Shown: piece by piece, positions 17,166 to 26,863 of the stretch
How the letters are laid out: each line of letters begins with the position of its first letter
How positions within the stretch are numbered: the stretch's first letter is position 1
Origin: Maricaulis salignorans
GTDB lineage: Bacteria; Pseudomonadota; Alphaproteobacteria; Caulobacterales; Maricaulaceae
DNA: 64,000 bases
Assembly: GCF_900103475.1 (NCBI RefSeq)
Contig: NZ_FNHG01000003.1
Location: 164,254-228,253, forward strand
Direction of reading: 5' to 3'
The notes under the pieces: generated by a model
What the model was told of the DNA's origin: nothing
What the model saw: only the letters and a program-made list of their open reading frames with translations
Databases searched by the model: none
Made by a program: the position numbers and the translations under genes

Positions 17166-18080
17166 ATGGCGGCGAATGACAGGCCGATCATCATCAAGAA
17201 GATCACCAAGGTCGCAGGCGGACACCATGGCGGCGCCTGGAAGGTCGCCTATGCCGACTTCGTGACCGCGATGATGGCCTTCTTCCTGCTGATGTGGCTC
17301 ATCAACACCACCACACCAGAACAAAAGCGCGGCATTGCCGACTATTTCGCTCCGGCCAGCGTCAGCCCCTCCACCTCCGGTTCCGGACAGCCCTTCGGCG
17401 GCACAACGCCCGGCCAGGATGGCGTGCAGGGCAATGGCGACGCCTCCATGGTGCGCCGACTCGCCCCGACTGTGCCCCAGGATAATGACGACAGCCAGCA
17501 GGCCACGCCGGCTTCGACATCGGAAACCACCGACTCGCCGGATGTCACTCAGTCCGCCATGGCGCAGGCGCAACAGCGCCGCGAGGACGCCCTGTTCCAG
17601 AGCGCGGCCATGTCGCTGCGCCAGGCCATGCAGTCCATGCCGGAACTGGCCGAACTGTCCAACCATGTCATCATGGACATCACCCCGGAAGGTCTGCGAA
17701 TCCAGCTGATCGACCAGGAAGGCCGGCCGATGTTCGCCCCCGGTGCGACCGAGCCGAACCCCCGGGCCATCACCCTGCTCAACGCCATCGCCGCCATCGC
17801 CGAACGCCTGCCGAACCGGCTGTCCATCTCCGGTCACACCGATTCGGGTCCCGCCGGCAGCGGGAATTATACCAACTGGAATCTCTCCGCCGACCGCGCC
17901 AATGCCGCGCGGGCCGTGGTCCAGGAATCCGGGATCAGCGATGACCGCATTTATGAAGTGCGCGGCAAGGCTGGCTCGGAACCGCTTTATCCCGATGATC
18001 CTTTCATGCCGGGCAATCGCCGCATCTCGATCGTCCTGCTGCGCGAAGCGCCGATCCTGCCGGCCGGTCACGAACTCTGA
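17166..18080 (+). CDS. motB: Flagellar motor stator protein MotB
   Basis: A 304-residue stator protein. The single N-terminal membrane helix starts at AYADFVTAMMAFFLLMWLIN, in which Asp31 is the proton-binding residue. A long Ala/Pro/Thr linker (about 60-150) leads to the OmpA-like peptidoglycan-binding domain, seen in LSISGHTDSGPAG and NLSADRANAARAVV (about 220-260). Together with MotA it would convert ion flow to flagellar torque; motA is not adjacent, as in Caulobacter, where the two genes are at separate loci. Confidence 0.95.
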   Translation: MAANDRPIIIKKITKVAGGHHGGAWKVAYADFVTAMMAFFLLMWLINTTTPEQKRGIADYFAPASVSPSTSGSGQPFGGTTPGQDGVQGNGDASMVRRLAPTVPQDNDDSQQATPASTSETTDSPDVTQSAMAQAQQRREDALFQSAAMSLRQAMQSMPELAELSNHVIMDITPEGLRIQLIDQEGRPMFAPGATEPNPRAITLLNAIAAIAERLPNRLSISGHTDSGPAGSGNYTNWNLSADRANAARAVVQESGISDDRIYEVRGKAGSEPLYPDDPFMPGNRRISIVLLREAPILPAGHEL

Positions 18081-18205
18081 TCAGCAATGCCGGCACTGCG
18101 CCCGGATGGTAGCGGCTTGCACCAAAAGGGCTTCGCAAGCGCGCGGGGCATATGCTAGCCTTGCGTCAGGGCCAGATCGGGCCCGATGCTTCCTGAAACG
18201 ACAAT

Positions 18206-20047
18206 ATGCCGGAAATGACGTCTGTAGATGATTGGCAGATGTGGGCCGTACTCGGCGGCCTGTGCATCGCCATCGTTTTCTATTGCTGGGAACGCTTCGC
18301 GATCGAAATGGTCTCCGCGGCTGTCGTCGCGGTCCTGCTGGTATTCTTCCACCTTTTCCCGCTCGAGAGCGATAATCCCACAGTCAGCGTCCTGTTGGCC
18401 GGGTTCGCCAATCCGGCCCTGATCACCATCATGGCGCTGCTGATCGTCGGCCAGGGCATCTTCCAGACCGGTGCGATGGAAGGGCCGACACAGGCCTTGC
18501 TGCGGTCCTTCGATCAATACCCCAAGGCGACGCTGCTGGGCATGTTCGCCTTCGTCTTCGTGATCAGCGCCTTCATCAATAATACGCCAGTGGTGGTGAT
18601 GTTCGTGCCGATCCTCGGCGCGATCGCCAAGCGGATGGAGCAAAGCCCGTCCAAACTGATGATCCCGCTGAGCTATATCTGCATATTCGCCGGCATGACG
18701 ACGCTCATCGGCTCCTCGACCAATCTCCTGGTCGCTGATTCGCTGATGTCGACATCGGGCATCCATCTCGGCTTTTTCGCGCCGACAGCGCCCGGGCTCT
18801 TCCTGGCCGCGATCGGCGTCGTCTACGTGATGTTCGTCCTCCCCAAACTCCTGCCGGACCATTCCTCGATGGAAGCGGAACTGGCCGGCGCCGGTGGCCG
18901 CCAGTTCATCGCCCAGCTCGATGTCACCAGCGATCACCCCCTGGTCGGCAAGAAACCCGTCGCCGGCATGTTCGTCGACCTGCCCGATATGACGGTGCGC
19001 ATGATCCAGCGCGGCGAGCACGCGCTGCTGCCGCCCTTCGACCAGATCGAGCTGCGGCCCGGTGACCTCGTCATCGTCGCCACCACCCGCCAGACCCTGA
19101 CCGCCCTGCTGTCAAAGAATGCCGATTTCATGCGCGGCCTGCTGCAGACCTCCGGCCATGGCGAGGAACCCAGCCCGGGCGACCAGCTGAAAATGACCGA
19201 GGCGGTCGTCGCCCCGGGCTCACGCCTGATCGGCCGCACCATCGCCCAGATCGGCTTTCGCCATGCCACCGGTTGTGTCGTGCTGGGGATCCAGCGACGC
19301 AGCCGCATGATCCGCTCGCGCATGGGCGAGATACGGCTCGAGGCCGGTGACACATTACTGTTGTTCGGGACCTCCAATTCGATGCGCTCCATGCGCGCCG
19401 ACCGCGACCTCCTGCTGATGGAATGGTCCTCCACCGCCCTGGCCGATCCCCGCCGCGCCAATATTGCGCGGGTGATTTTCGGCGGCGTCGTCCTGTTTGC
19501 CGCCACCGGCGCCATGCCGATCGCCGTCGCCTCATTCCTTGGCGCGGTCGCAATGATCGCCGGCGGCTGCCTCAATACTCGCCAGGCGGCGCGCGCCGTG
19601 GACATGCGGGTCTATCTGCTGATCGGCTCCGCGATCGCGCTGGGGACGGCCATGCAGGCCACCGGTGCCGCGGATCTGCTGGCGCTGGGCGTGGTTTCGG
19701 CCTTCTCGCCCTTCGGCCCGGTCGTGTTGATGTCGGCCATGTTCATCCTGGTCGCGATCCTGACCAATGTCCTGTCCAACAGCGCCACCGCCATCCTGTT
19801 CACACCGATCGCCATCGGCGCCGCCAATCAGATGGGCCTGGACCCGACCCTGTTCGCGATGACCGTGCTGCTGGCCGCCAATACCTCCTTCGCCACACCG
19901 ATCGGCTATCAGACCAATCTGCTCGTGATGGGGCCCGGACATTACCGCTTCGTCGACTATCTGCGCGCCGGCACGCCACTTATCCTCTTGTTTTGGGCCG
20001 GATATACGGCCTATATTGCGTTACATTTCGCGCTCGGTGGGGCTTGA
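18206..20047 (+). CDS. SLC13-family permease with two TrkA-C (RCK-C) domains
   Basis: A 613-residue secondary transporter of the DASS/CitM type. Four to five membrane helices precede FINNTPVVVMFVPILG (around 120), then two cytoplasmic RCK-C domains occupy roughly 225-400 (RPGDLVIVATTRQTL; EAGDTLLLFGTSNSM), followed by a second membrane half with FILVAILTNVLSNSATAILFTPIA and ANTSFATPIGYQTNLLVMGPG. Substrates in the family include dicarboxylates, citrate and sulfate; the RCK-C insertion suggests control by a nucleotide or other ligand. It is monocistronic. Confidence 0.9.
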   Translation: MPEMTSVDDWQMWAVLGGLCIAIVFYCWERFAIEMVSAAVVAVLLVFFHLFPLESDNPTVSVLLAGFANPALITIMALLIVGQGIFQTGAMEGPTQALLRSFDQYPKATLLGMFAFVFVISAFINNTPVVVMFVPILGAIAKRMEQSPSKLMIPLSYICIFAGMTTLIGSSTNLLVADSLMSTSGIHLGFFAPTAPGLFLAAIGVVYVMFVLPKLLPDHSSMEAELAGAGGRQFIAQLDVTSDHPLVGKKPVAGMFVDLPDMTVRMIQRGEHALLPPFDQIELRPGDLVIVATTRQTLTALLSKNADFMRGLLQTSGHGEEPSPGDQLKMTEAVVAPGSRLIGRTIAQIGFRHATGCVVLGIQRRSRMIRSRMGEIRLEAGDTLLLFGTSNSMRSMRADRDLLLMEWSSTALADPRRANIARVIFGGVVLFAATGAMPIAVASFLGAVAMIAGGCLNTRQAARAVDMRVYLLIGSAIALGTAMQATGAADLLALGVVSAFSPFGPVVLMSAMFILVAILTNVLSNSATAILFTPIAIGAANQMGLDPTLFAMTVLLAANTSFATPIGYQTNLLVMGPGHYRFVDYLRAGTPLILLFWAGYTAYIALHFALGGA

Positions 20048-20117
20048 GCGCGCCTCTGGCAGTGAGCTGAAACGACTGACCTGAAACATCTGGCTTGAAT
20101 CAACCCAAGGCGAAAAC

Positions 20118-20891
20118 GTGACCCACCCGTTTGCCACCCAGCAGATTCCATTTTTCCTGACCGCCTCCGCGCCCTGCCCCTATTTGCCGGACCGGATGGA
20201 GCGCAAGGTGTTCACGCGCATCGAGGTCGGCGAAGGCCCGGCGCTCAATGATGCCCTCACCCATGCCGGATTTCGCCGCAGCCAGGCCGTGCTCTATCGC
20301 CCCGCCTGCGAGAAATGCGATGCCTGCCGCTCCTCGCGCATTGATGTCGGGAATTTCAACTGGAAACGGCGTTGGCGGAAAATCCTGTCGCGCAACAGTG
20401 ATTTGCGGGTTTCCACAGACGCCGTCGGCGCCACGCTGGAGCAATATGAACTGCTCGACCGCTATCTCGACAGTCGCCATCATGACGGGGATATGGCGGG
20501 GATGTCGTTCAGCGAATACGTGATGATGGTCGAGGATGGCGCCCAGCGCACGCACGTCACCGAGTATCGTGACCGCGAAGGCGACCTGATTTCTGCCGTC
20601 CTCACCGACGTGCTGCGTGACGGAATTTCGATGATTTACAGCTTTTTCGACCCGGAGGCCGAACGCCGCAGCCTGGGCGCCTATATGATCCTCGACGCGA
20701 TCCGCCAGGCAGAACTCGCCGGCCTGCCCTTCGTTTATCTGGGCTATTGGGTACGCGGCAGCCGGAAAATGGCTTACAAGGCCGAGTTCCAGCCCCTGCA
20801 AGTGCTGACCCCCGCCGGGTGGCAGCCGCATGCCGAGCTGGAATTCGACGATGAGGACGACATAGACTGCAATCCGCAACACGACGACTGA
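20118..20891 (+). CDS. bpt: Leucyl/aspartate-glutamate-tRNA protein transferase Bpt
   Basis: A 257-residue N-end-rule enzyme that adds leucine from Leu-tRNA to proteins with N-terminal Asp or Glu, marking them for ClpAP. The ATE N-terminal domain shows CPYLPDRMERKVFTRI and the cysteine pair YRPACEKCDACRSSRI (around 60-75); the C-terminal GNAT-like part has SFFDPEAERRSLGAYMILD and FVYLGYWVRGSRKMAYKAEF. The start is GTG at 20118. The acidic C-terminal tail is variable. TRAP genes follow 22 bases on, but no functional link is evident. Confidence 0.94.
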   Translation: MTHPFATQQIPFFLTASAPCPYLPDRMERKVFTRIEVGEGPALNDALTHAGFRRSQAVLYRPACEKCDACRSSRIDVGNFNWKRRWRKILSRNSDLRVSTDAVGATLEQYELLDRYLDSRHHDGDMAGMSFSEYVMMVEDGAQRTHVTEYRDREGDLISAVLTDVLRDGISMIYSFFDPEAERRSLGAYMILDAIRQAELAGLPFVYLGYWVRGSRKMAYKAEFQPLQVLTPAGWQPHAELEFDDEDDIDCNPQHDD

Positions 20892-20913
20892 CGCGCTCTT
20901 GGGGGAGACCAGC

Positions 20914-22041
20914 ATGGATCGACGCACATTTCTCAGCGGTGCGAGCATCGCCGCGGCAACCGTAGCCACGGCTTGCGGTGACAGTACGTCAACGAACACG
21001 CAAACCGGATCGCCGGCCTCACCCGCCATTCTGCGCGGGGTCAAGCAATTGCGCATGGTCACGACCTGGCCGGCCAATTTCCCGGGCCTTGGCACGGCAG
21101 CCAATAATGTCGCCGCCTTCGCCAATGCTGCCTCGGGCGGCTCGCTCGACGTGCGCGTCTATGCCGCCGGCGAACTGGTCAGCGCTTTCGAGGCCTTCGA
21201 TGCGGTCTCCGAAGGCACCGCCGACATGTATCACGGCGCCGAATATTACTGGCAGGGCAAGTCGCAAGCCTTCAATTTCTTCACCGCCGTGCCCATGGGC
21301 ATGACGGCCTCGGAAATCATGGGCTGGGTCGAGTTCGGCGGCGGCCAGGCCCTGTGGGACGAGCTTTCGGCCCAGTTCAACATCAAACCCTTCCAGGCCG
21401 GAAATTCCGGTCATCAAATGGCGGGCTGGTTCAAGCGCGAGATCAACACGCTGGAAGATTTCCGCGGCCTGCGCATGCGGATGCCAGGCCTCGGCGGCTC
21501 GGTGCTGCGCGAACTGGGCGCGGCGGCCGTCACCCTGTCAGGCGGCGAGATCTATCCGGCCCTGCAATCGGGCGCCATCGACGCGACCGAATGGGTTGGC
21601 CCCTGGAATGACCTCGCCTTCGGCTTCTATCGCGAAGCGCCCTATTATTACGGGCCAGGCTTCCATGAGCCGGGCTCGAGCCTGGCGGTCGGGATCAATC
21701 TCGATGTCTGGAACGGCCTCGAGGCCGACCACAAGGCCATCCTGAAACAGGCCTGCTGGGCCGCGAATAATCAGTGTCTGGCCGAATTCCAGTATCAGAA
21801 TGCCCTCGCCCTCGATGTGCTGGTCAATCAGCATGGCGTGCAATTGCGCGCCTTCAGCGACGCGATCTGGGACCGGATCGGCACGATTTCCGAACAGGTT
21901 GTCGCCGACACCGGCAATAGCGATGCGATGACGCGGCGGGTCTTTGACAGCTATCTTGGCGCGCGCAATGCGATGCGCAGCTGGGACCGGATATCCGAAA
22001 TGCCCTATATGGCGCAGCGCGAACGCGTGCTGGGCGGCTAG
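20914..22041 (+). CDS. TRAP transporter substrate-binding protein, TakP-like
   Basis: A 375-residue periplasmic binding protein. The N-terminus MDRRTFLSGASIAAA is a twin-arginine signal and ATACGDS a lipobox, so it is probably exported folded and lipidated. The mature part has the DctP fold; EWVGPWNDLAFGFYREAPYYYGPG (around 220-245) is close to the signature of Rhodobacter TakP, which binds 2-oxoacids such as pyruvate with sodium. The 2-oxoacid assignment is inference. GGGGGAG precedes the ATG at 20914. dctQ and dctM partners follow directly. Confidence 0.9.
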   Translation: MDRRTFLSGASIAAATVATACGDSTSTNTQTGSPASPAILRGVKQLRMVTTWPANFPGLGTAANNVAAFANAASGGSLDVRVYAAGELVSAFEAFDAVSEGTADMYHGAEYYWQGKSQAFNFFTAVPMGMTASEIMGWVEFGGGQALWDELSAQFNIKPFQAGNSGHQMAGWFKREINTLEDFRGLRMRMPGLGGSVLRELGAAAVTLSGGEIYPALQSGAIDATEWVGPWNDLAFGFYREAPYYYGPGFHEPGSSLAVGINLDVWNGLEADHKAILKQACWAANNQCLAEFQYQNALALDVLVNQHGVQLRAFSDAIWDRIGTISEQVVADTGNSDAMTRRVFDSYLGARNAMRSWDRISEMPYMAQRERVLGG

Positions 22042-22046
22042 GGCTC

Positions 22047-22829
22047 ATGCGGGCGGGCGACAGACTCATCCTGACCCTGAGCGTCCTGGTTCTGGCGCTC
22101 ACCCTGGTCGACATTCTCACGGGAGGCGGCGTCGCCGCCTGGTCAGCGGCACATCTGGCGAGCAGCGCCCATGCTGCCGGCAGCGTTCTGGGCGTGCTGG
22201 GGCGGATCGGCTGGCCGCTTCTGATGGTCCCGCTTCTGGCCGCGCTGGCCGGCCGTTTCATCACCCTGCCCGGCGCCCTGACCAGCGGTCTTCGCCGCGC
22301 AATCACCTTCATCGACACGATCAATTCCAGCATAGGCGGCGCCGCGCGCTGGTTTGCCTTGGGCCTGGTGATCGCCACCGCGACCGTCGTCGTGCAACGC
22401 TATGTGTTCGGCTATGCCTCGACCAAGCTGGCCGAGAGCGTGATCTATATGCACGCCTTCCTCTTCCTGTTCGCTTCGGCCTCGACCCTGCTGGCCAATG
22501 GCCATGTCCGGGTCGATATTTTCTACGCGAAGATGGATGAGCGCGGCAAAGCCTGGGTCGATCTGATCGGCACCTATCTGGCGCTGATCCCGATGAATAT
22601 CCTGATCCTGTGGACCTCGACCGGCTATATGAATTCAACCTGGCGCATCCTGGAGCGGTCGCGCGAAGCCGATGGCCTGCCGCTCGTCTTCGCCCTGAAA
22701 ACCGCCATTCCGCTGTTCGCCGTGTTGATGATCCTGCAGGGCATTTCGATGGCCGCCCGCGCCGCGTTGACGATTGCCGGCGACAAGGCACCTGCCACGC
22801 CGGCCAATGCCAGCGCCGGGGAGCTGTGA
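22047..22829 (+). CDS. TRAP transporter small permease (DctQ)
   Basis: A 260-residue membrane protein, longer than a usual DctQ (about 160-200). The first 75 residues add two hydrophobic segments (about 9-30 and 53-70); the standard four-helix DctQ domain runs from about 95 to 245, with VQRYVFGYAS and ANGHVRVDIFYAKMDERGKAWVD as its core. It starts five bases after the binding-protein gene and ends one base before dctM. Confidence 0.88.
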   Translation: MRAGDRLILTLSVLVLALTLVDILTGGGVAAWSAAHLASSAHAAGSVLGVLGRIGWPLLMVPLLAALAGRFITLPGALTSGLRRAITFIDTINSSIGGAARWFALGLVIATATVVVQRYVFGYASTKLAESVIYMHAFLFLFASASTLLANGHVRVDIFYAKMDERGKAWVDLIGTYLALIPMNILILWTSTGYMNSTWRILERSREADGLPLVFALKTAIPLFAVLMILQGISMAARAALTIAGDKAPATPANASAGEL

Positions 22830-22830
22830 G

Positions 22831-24426
22831 ATGAGCCTCTTCATCGAACTCCTGCCCTTCCTGATGTTCCTGGCGGCCTTTGCCGCCCTGCTGCGCGGCT
22901 ATCCGGTGGCCTTTACCCTGGCCGGTGTGGCGCTCGGATTTGCCCTGCTCGGCCTGACGCTGGACCTGTTTGACCCGGTGCATTTGCGCGCCTTCCCGCA
23001 GCGCATTTACGGCAATCTGATGGAGGTGGACCGCTCCATCCTCGTCGCCGTGCCGCTCTTCGTCTTCATGGGCGTCATGCTGGAAAAATCGCGCATCGCC
23101 GAGGAATTACTCGAGGCCATGGGGGCCCTGTTCGGCACCATGCGCGGCGGACTGGGGATATCCGTCATCATTGTCGGCGCCCTGCTGGCCGCTTCGACCG
23201 GCATTGTCGGCGCCACTGTCGTGACGATGGGCCTGCTCTCCCTGCCCACCATGCTCAAGCGCGGCTATTCACCCGAACTCGCCGCCGGCTCGATCGCCGC
23301 CTCCGGCACGCTGGGCCAGATCATCCCGCCCTCCATCGTGCTGGTCCTGCTCGGTGACCAGATCTCCAATGCCTATCAGGAAGCCCAGCGCGCCCAGGGC
23401 ATTTTCTCGCCCGACATCGTCTCGGTCGGCGATCTCTTCGCCGGCGCGCTGATCCCCGGCCTGCTTCTGGTGGGCATGTATATCCTCTACCAGGTCGGCA
23501 TCGCGATCTTCCGCCCCAAGGACGCGCCCGCAGCGCCCGCCAGCGAAGGTGCCACTGACTGGGGCAAGCTCTTGCACGCCCTGCTGCCGCCACTGGCGCT
23601 GATGACCGCCGTGCTCGGCTCCATCCTCACCGGGCTGGCCACCCCCACCGAAGCGGCCGGTGTCGGCGCTGTCGGCGCGACCTTTATCGCCGGGGCGCGC
23701 AATGCCGGCGCCGCCAAGAACCCCTTGCCGGGACAATTGATCGCCTTTGCCGGCCTGGCCGCGCTGATCGGGCTGATTGCCCTGGTGGTGGTCGCCAATA
23801 TCGGTTCGGACCGGCGTCTCTATGTCGCCGATCTCGGCACCGCCGGCAGCGTGTTCGCCTTCATCCTTGTCACCATCACCGTGATCGGCGCGGCACTCAG
23901 CCTCGTGCGCCTGAAACGCTCCGGCGTGCTCGATGATGTCATGGCCTCGACCGCCAATATCTCGGCCATGGTCTTCGTGATCCTGATCGGCGCGGCCCTG
24001 TTCTCGCTGATCTTCCGCGAGCTTGGCGGCGACCTCGTCGTCCAGCACGCCCTCGCCGCCGTTCCCGGCGGCAAGTATGGCGCGCTCGCCGTGGTGATGC
24101 TGGTGATGTTCCTGCTGGGCTTCTTCCTCGACTTTATCGAGATCACCTTTGTGGTGGTGCCGATCGTGGCGCCCATCCTGCTGATGATGGGCATCGATCC
24201 CGTCTGGCTCGGCGTGCTGATGGCGATGAATCTGCAAACCAGCTTCCTCACCCCGCCGTTTGGCTTCGCCCTCTTCTACCTGCGCGGCGTCGCCCCGCCT
24301 TCGGTGACCACGGCCGCCATCTATCGCGGCGCGATCCCGTTTGTGATCATCCAGATATTGGCGATCGGCGCGGTGGTGTTGCTGCCCTGGCTGGCGACCG
24401 GGTTGCCGGAGTGGCTTTACGGGTAG
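22831..24426 (+). CDS. TRAP transporter large permease (DctM)
   Basis: A 531-residue, roughly 14-helix membrane protein that carries the transport path. Family landmarks are PLFVFMGVMLEKS (about 70-83), SIAASGTLGQIIPPSIVLVLLG (about 150-171), GLATPTEAAGVGAVGA (about 268-283) and MNLQTSFLTPPFGFALFYLRG near the end. It is about 100 residues longer than a typical DctM because of an insertion with extra hydrophobic segments at about 310-370, as in the taurine/2-oxoacid branch of the family. I chose the ATG at 22831, directly after the dctQ stop. Confidence 0.92.
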   Translation: MSLFIELLPFLMFLAAFAALLRGYPVAFTLAGVALGFALLGLTLDLFDPVHLRAFPQRIYGNLMEVDRSILVAVPLFVFMGVMLEKSRIAEELLEAMGALFGTMRGGLGISVIIVGALLAASTGIVGATVVTMGLLSLPTMLKRGYSPELAAGSIAASGTLGQIIPPSIVLVLLGDQISNAYQEAQRAQGIFSPDIVSVGDLFAGALIPGLLLVGMYILYQVGIAIFRPKDAPAAPASEGATDWGKLLHALLPPLALMTAVLGSILTGLATPTEAAGVGAVGATFIAGARNAGAAKNPLPGQLIAFAGLAALIGLIALVVVANIGSDRRLYVADLGTAGSVFAFILVTITVIGAALSLVRLKRSGVLDDVMASTANISAMVFVILIGAALFSLIFRELGGDLVVQHALAAVPGGKYGALAVVMLVMFLLGFFLDFIEITFVVVPIVAPILLMMGIDPVWLGVLMAMNLQTSFLTPPFGFALFYLRGVAPPSVTTAAIYRGAIPFVIIQILAIGAVVLLPWLATGLPEWLYG

Positions 24427-24448
24427 CGGCCGGGCCTGCCACCACGCC

Positions 24449-24590
24449 CTCCTCTTCCTTGATGGAAGAGGAGCCACCAAAAGGGGGCGGGGCTGGTGAG
24501 GGTCGTAGAATGACACCCCCGAGCCTCGGCGCTGCCACCTCTCCCGTCTCGACACTGCGCGTCGATCCACCCTCCCCATCAAGGTGAGGG
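24449..24590. repeat. Intergenic pair of related palindromes in inverted orientation
   Basis: CTCCTCTTCC (24449-24458) pairs perfectly with GGAAGAGGAG (24464-24473). A weaker hairpin, CCCTCCCC with GGTGAGGG, lies at 24570-24590. Both share the 9-mer CCTTGATGG, at 24457-24465 in forward and 24576-24584 in reverse orientation. The unit resembles REP/BIME-like extragenic elements and fills most of the 248-base gap between dctM and the AI-2E-family gene; it may also end dctM transcription. Confidence 0.55.
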
Positions 24591-24674
24591 AAACTACCCC
24601 GAAATCAGGCTTGGTGCATCTGCGGGAAGCGCTAGTATCATGCTCACGCTTAGCCCGCCGCCTCCAGGAGCCCC

Positions 24675-25811
24675 ATGACCCCGATCCGCAAAATCGCCCT
24701 CGAGCGCGGCTTCATCATTATCCTCGCACTTGTCGTCTCCTGGATCTTCCTGTGGATGATCCGCGATTATCTCGCAGCGCTCTTCCTCGCCGCCGTGCTG
24801 ACGCTCTTCCTGCAGGCACCGCAGGACTGGCTCAGCGCCAGGTTCGGTGGCCGCAAGGGGTTGGCCGCCGGACTGCTGGTCACCGGCTCGGTTCTCGCCT
24901 TTGTGATCCCGGCCTCCATCCTGCTCGGCGTCGTGGCGGAACAGGCGATCGAGGTCACCTCCATGGTGACGCCCTGGGTGCAGGAACAGGTGGGGCTGAT
25001 CCGCGAGAACGGGCTCGACAGCCTGCCGGCCTGGCTGCCGTTTCGCGATGAGATGATCCAGTATCAGGCCACGATCGCGACCCAGATCGGATCGCTGGCC
25101 GGATCGGTCGGGCGCATCCTCGTCTCCAGCCTGCGCGCCGGCACCGGCGGCGTACTGATCGCGGCGCTCAATCTCTTCATCCTGATCTATGCGCTGTTCT
25201 TCTTCCTGCTGACCGGACGCGAGACCGGCCGCAAGGCCGTCGCCCTGATCCCGATGGTGCGCGAGGATCGCGAACTCCTCGCCGAGCGCGCCATCTCCAC
25301 CATTCGCGCCACGGTGAAGGGCTCCTTCCTGATCGCCCTGGTACAGGGCTCGCTGACGGGAATTGGCCTGTTCGCGGCCGGCGTGCCGGGCGCGATCTTC
25401 TGGGCTGCGGTCGCAACCCTGCTCTCCATCATCCCGATGATCGGGCCGCCGCTGATCTGGGGGCCTTCCGCCATCTGGCTGATCGTCTCGGGTCATCCCA
25501 TTGCCGGCATCGCGCTGGCCGTCTGGGGCGCCGTCGTGGTCTCGACCTCGGATAATATCCTGCGGCCGATGCTGGTCGGCAAGGATGCGAAAATGTCGGA
25601 TCTGATGGTGCTGATCTCGACCCTGGGCGGGCTCGGCCTGTTCGGCGCTGTCGGCATCATTCTGGGGCCGGTGATCGCGGCGCTCTTCACCTCGGTCTGG
25701 TTCATCTTCCGCGAGGCCTTTGCCGGCTTGCTGGAGGAAGAGGCAGCGAGCGGCAATGCAATAGACGGCGAAGAGACAACCAACGGCAAGTCAGCCGAAG
25801 ACGAACCCTAG
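24675..25811 (+). CDS. AI-2E family (UPF0118) transporter
   Basis: A 378-residue membrane protein with about eight helices: two near the N-terminus (14-60), one at 70-95, and a C-terminal cluster from 155 on with LFILIYALFFFLLTGRETG, SLTGIGLFAAGVPGAIFWA and PMIGPPLIWGPSAIWL. ISTLGGLGLFGAVGIILGPVIAAL is the family's best-conserved stretch. Members are permeases for autoinducer-2 or, in others, sodium or lithium antiport; no specific substrate can be given. An AGGAG site lies before the ATG. It is convergent with the M48 protease gene, 12 bases apart. Confidence 0.9.
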   Translation: MTPIRKIALERGFIIILALVVSWIFLWMIRDYLAALFLAAVLTLFLQAPQDWLSARFGGRKGLAAGLLVTGSVLAFVIPASILLGVVAEQAIEVTSMVTPWVQEQVGLIRENGLDSLPAWLPFRDEMIQYQATIATQIGSLAGSVGRILVSSLRAGTGGVLIAALNLFILIYALFFFLLTGRETGRKAVALIPMVREDRELLAERAISTIRATVKGSFLIALVQGSLTGIGLFAAGVPGAIFWAAVATLLSIIPMIGPPLIWGPSAIWLIVSGHPIAGIALAVWGAVVVSTSDNILRPMLVGKDAKMSDLMVLISTLGGLGLFGAVGIILGPVIAALFTSVWFIFREAFAGLLEEEAASGNAIDGEETTNGKSAEDEP

Positions 25812-25823
25812 GCCTGCCAGTGC

Positions 25824-26852
25824 CTAGACCTGCGGCACGCTCGACATCCGCTCCGGCCGCCTGCCGCCAGCATATTCGACCAGCGCCTCGATGCGTTTCT
25901 CGATCGGGGGATGCGTCGCGAACACGCCCATGAAACCGGTCGAGGCGTTTTCGATAAACATTTCACGCACTTCTTCCGGTGCCTTCTCAATCTCCGAATG
26001 ACCGGAGATTTTCGACAGCGCCGAGATCATCGCATCGGGATTGCGGGTCAGTTCGACAGCGCCGGCATCAGCCATGTATTCGCGCTGCCGCGACAGGGTG
26101 AAACGTATAGCGATTGCAAGAACATAGGCCAAGGCGATACAGGCAAAGGCGATCAGGATCAGCGCCCCGCCATTGCGCGAACCACTCCGGCGTCCACCAC
26201 CGCGCATACCGCCATACAACATCCCCCGAAAGGCAATTTCGGCGGCGAAGGAAATAATGCCGACAAAGATGATCGAGATCACCAGAAGGCGGACATCCCT
26301 GTTGCGGATATGCGAGAGTTCATGCGCCAGAACGCCTTCCAGCTCTGCATCATTGAGGGTCTGCATCAGGCCGCGCGTGACCGTGACGGTGTATTGGCTC
26401 TCGGTCAGACCCGAGGCATAGGCATTGAGCCCGGCGGTCTCGATGATGGCCATTTTCGGAACCGTCATCCCGCGCGAAATGCACAGATTTTCCAGCAAGT
26501 TGTAGAGCCGCGGCTCCGCCTTGCGGGTGACCGGGCTGGCCCCGGTCGCCAGATTGATCATCGCCTGATGTCCAAACCAGGCGATGATGAACCAGATACC
26601 CGCACCGATCGTCGCGAAGACGGCAATTTCAGGCAGGAGATACACCGCCGCCATCATCGATTGTCCCAGCGAGGCCTCGCCATATTGACCCTTGGCGGTC
26701 ATGTAATCGGCCTCGCCGGTCATCGCGATGACAAGCAGGGCAATGGCATAGCCAAGCAGGGTCAGCAGGACCGGAAACCCGGCCAGAAGCAGCATGGATT
26801 TGAGATTATTGTTCCAGATATGGCTGCGCAGTCCCGCCGCCCCGAACATCAT
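25824..26852 (-). CDS. M48-family membrane metalloprotease (HtpX-like)
   Basis: A 342-residue zinc protease of the inner membrane. Two membrane segments lie at about 18-45 and 72-92, followed by the catalytic HELSH motif (LEGVLAHELSHIRNRD, about residues 166-181), two more hydrophobic segments and the third zinc-ligand region REYMADAGAVELTRNPDAM. A Gly/Arg/Ser-rich loop interrupts the domain near 215-225. It is 11 bases downstream of a LemA gene on the same strand, an arrangement widely seen for this protease type. It probably degrades or processes membrane proteins. Confidence 0.92.
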   Translation of the reverse strand: MMFGAAGLRSHIWNNNLKSMLLLAGFPVLLTLLGYAIALLVIAMTGEADYMTAKGQYGEASLGQSMMAAVYLLPEIAVFATIGAGIWFIIAWFGHQAMINLATGASPVTRKAEPRLYNLLENLCISRGMTVPKMAIIETAGLNAYASGLTESQYTVTVTRGLMQTLNDAELEGVLAHELSHIRNRDVRLLVISIIFVGIISFAAEIAFRGMLYGGMRGGGRRSGSRNGGALILIAFACIALAYVLAIAIRFTLSRQREYMADAGAVELTRNPDAMISALSKISGHSEIEKAPEEVREMFIENASTGFMGVFATHPPIEKRIEALVEYAGGRRPERMSSVPQV

Positions 26853-26863
26853 GGCTCAGAATC

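Noticed and set aside
23269..24582. Long minus-strand open frame antisense to dctM
   Set aside because: Rich in His/Gln/Asp/Gly repeats from reversed hydrophobic codons; no start site and no family.
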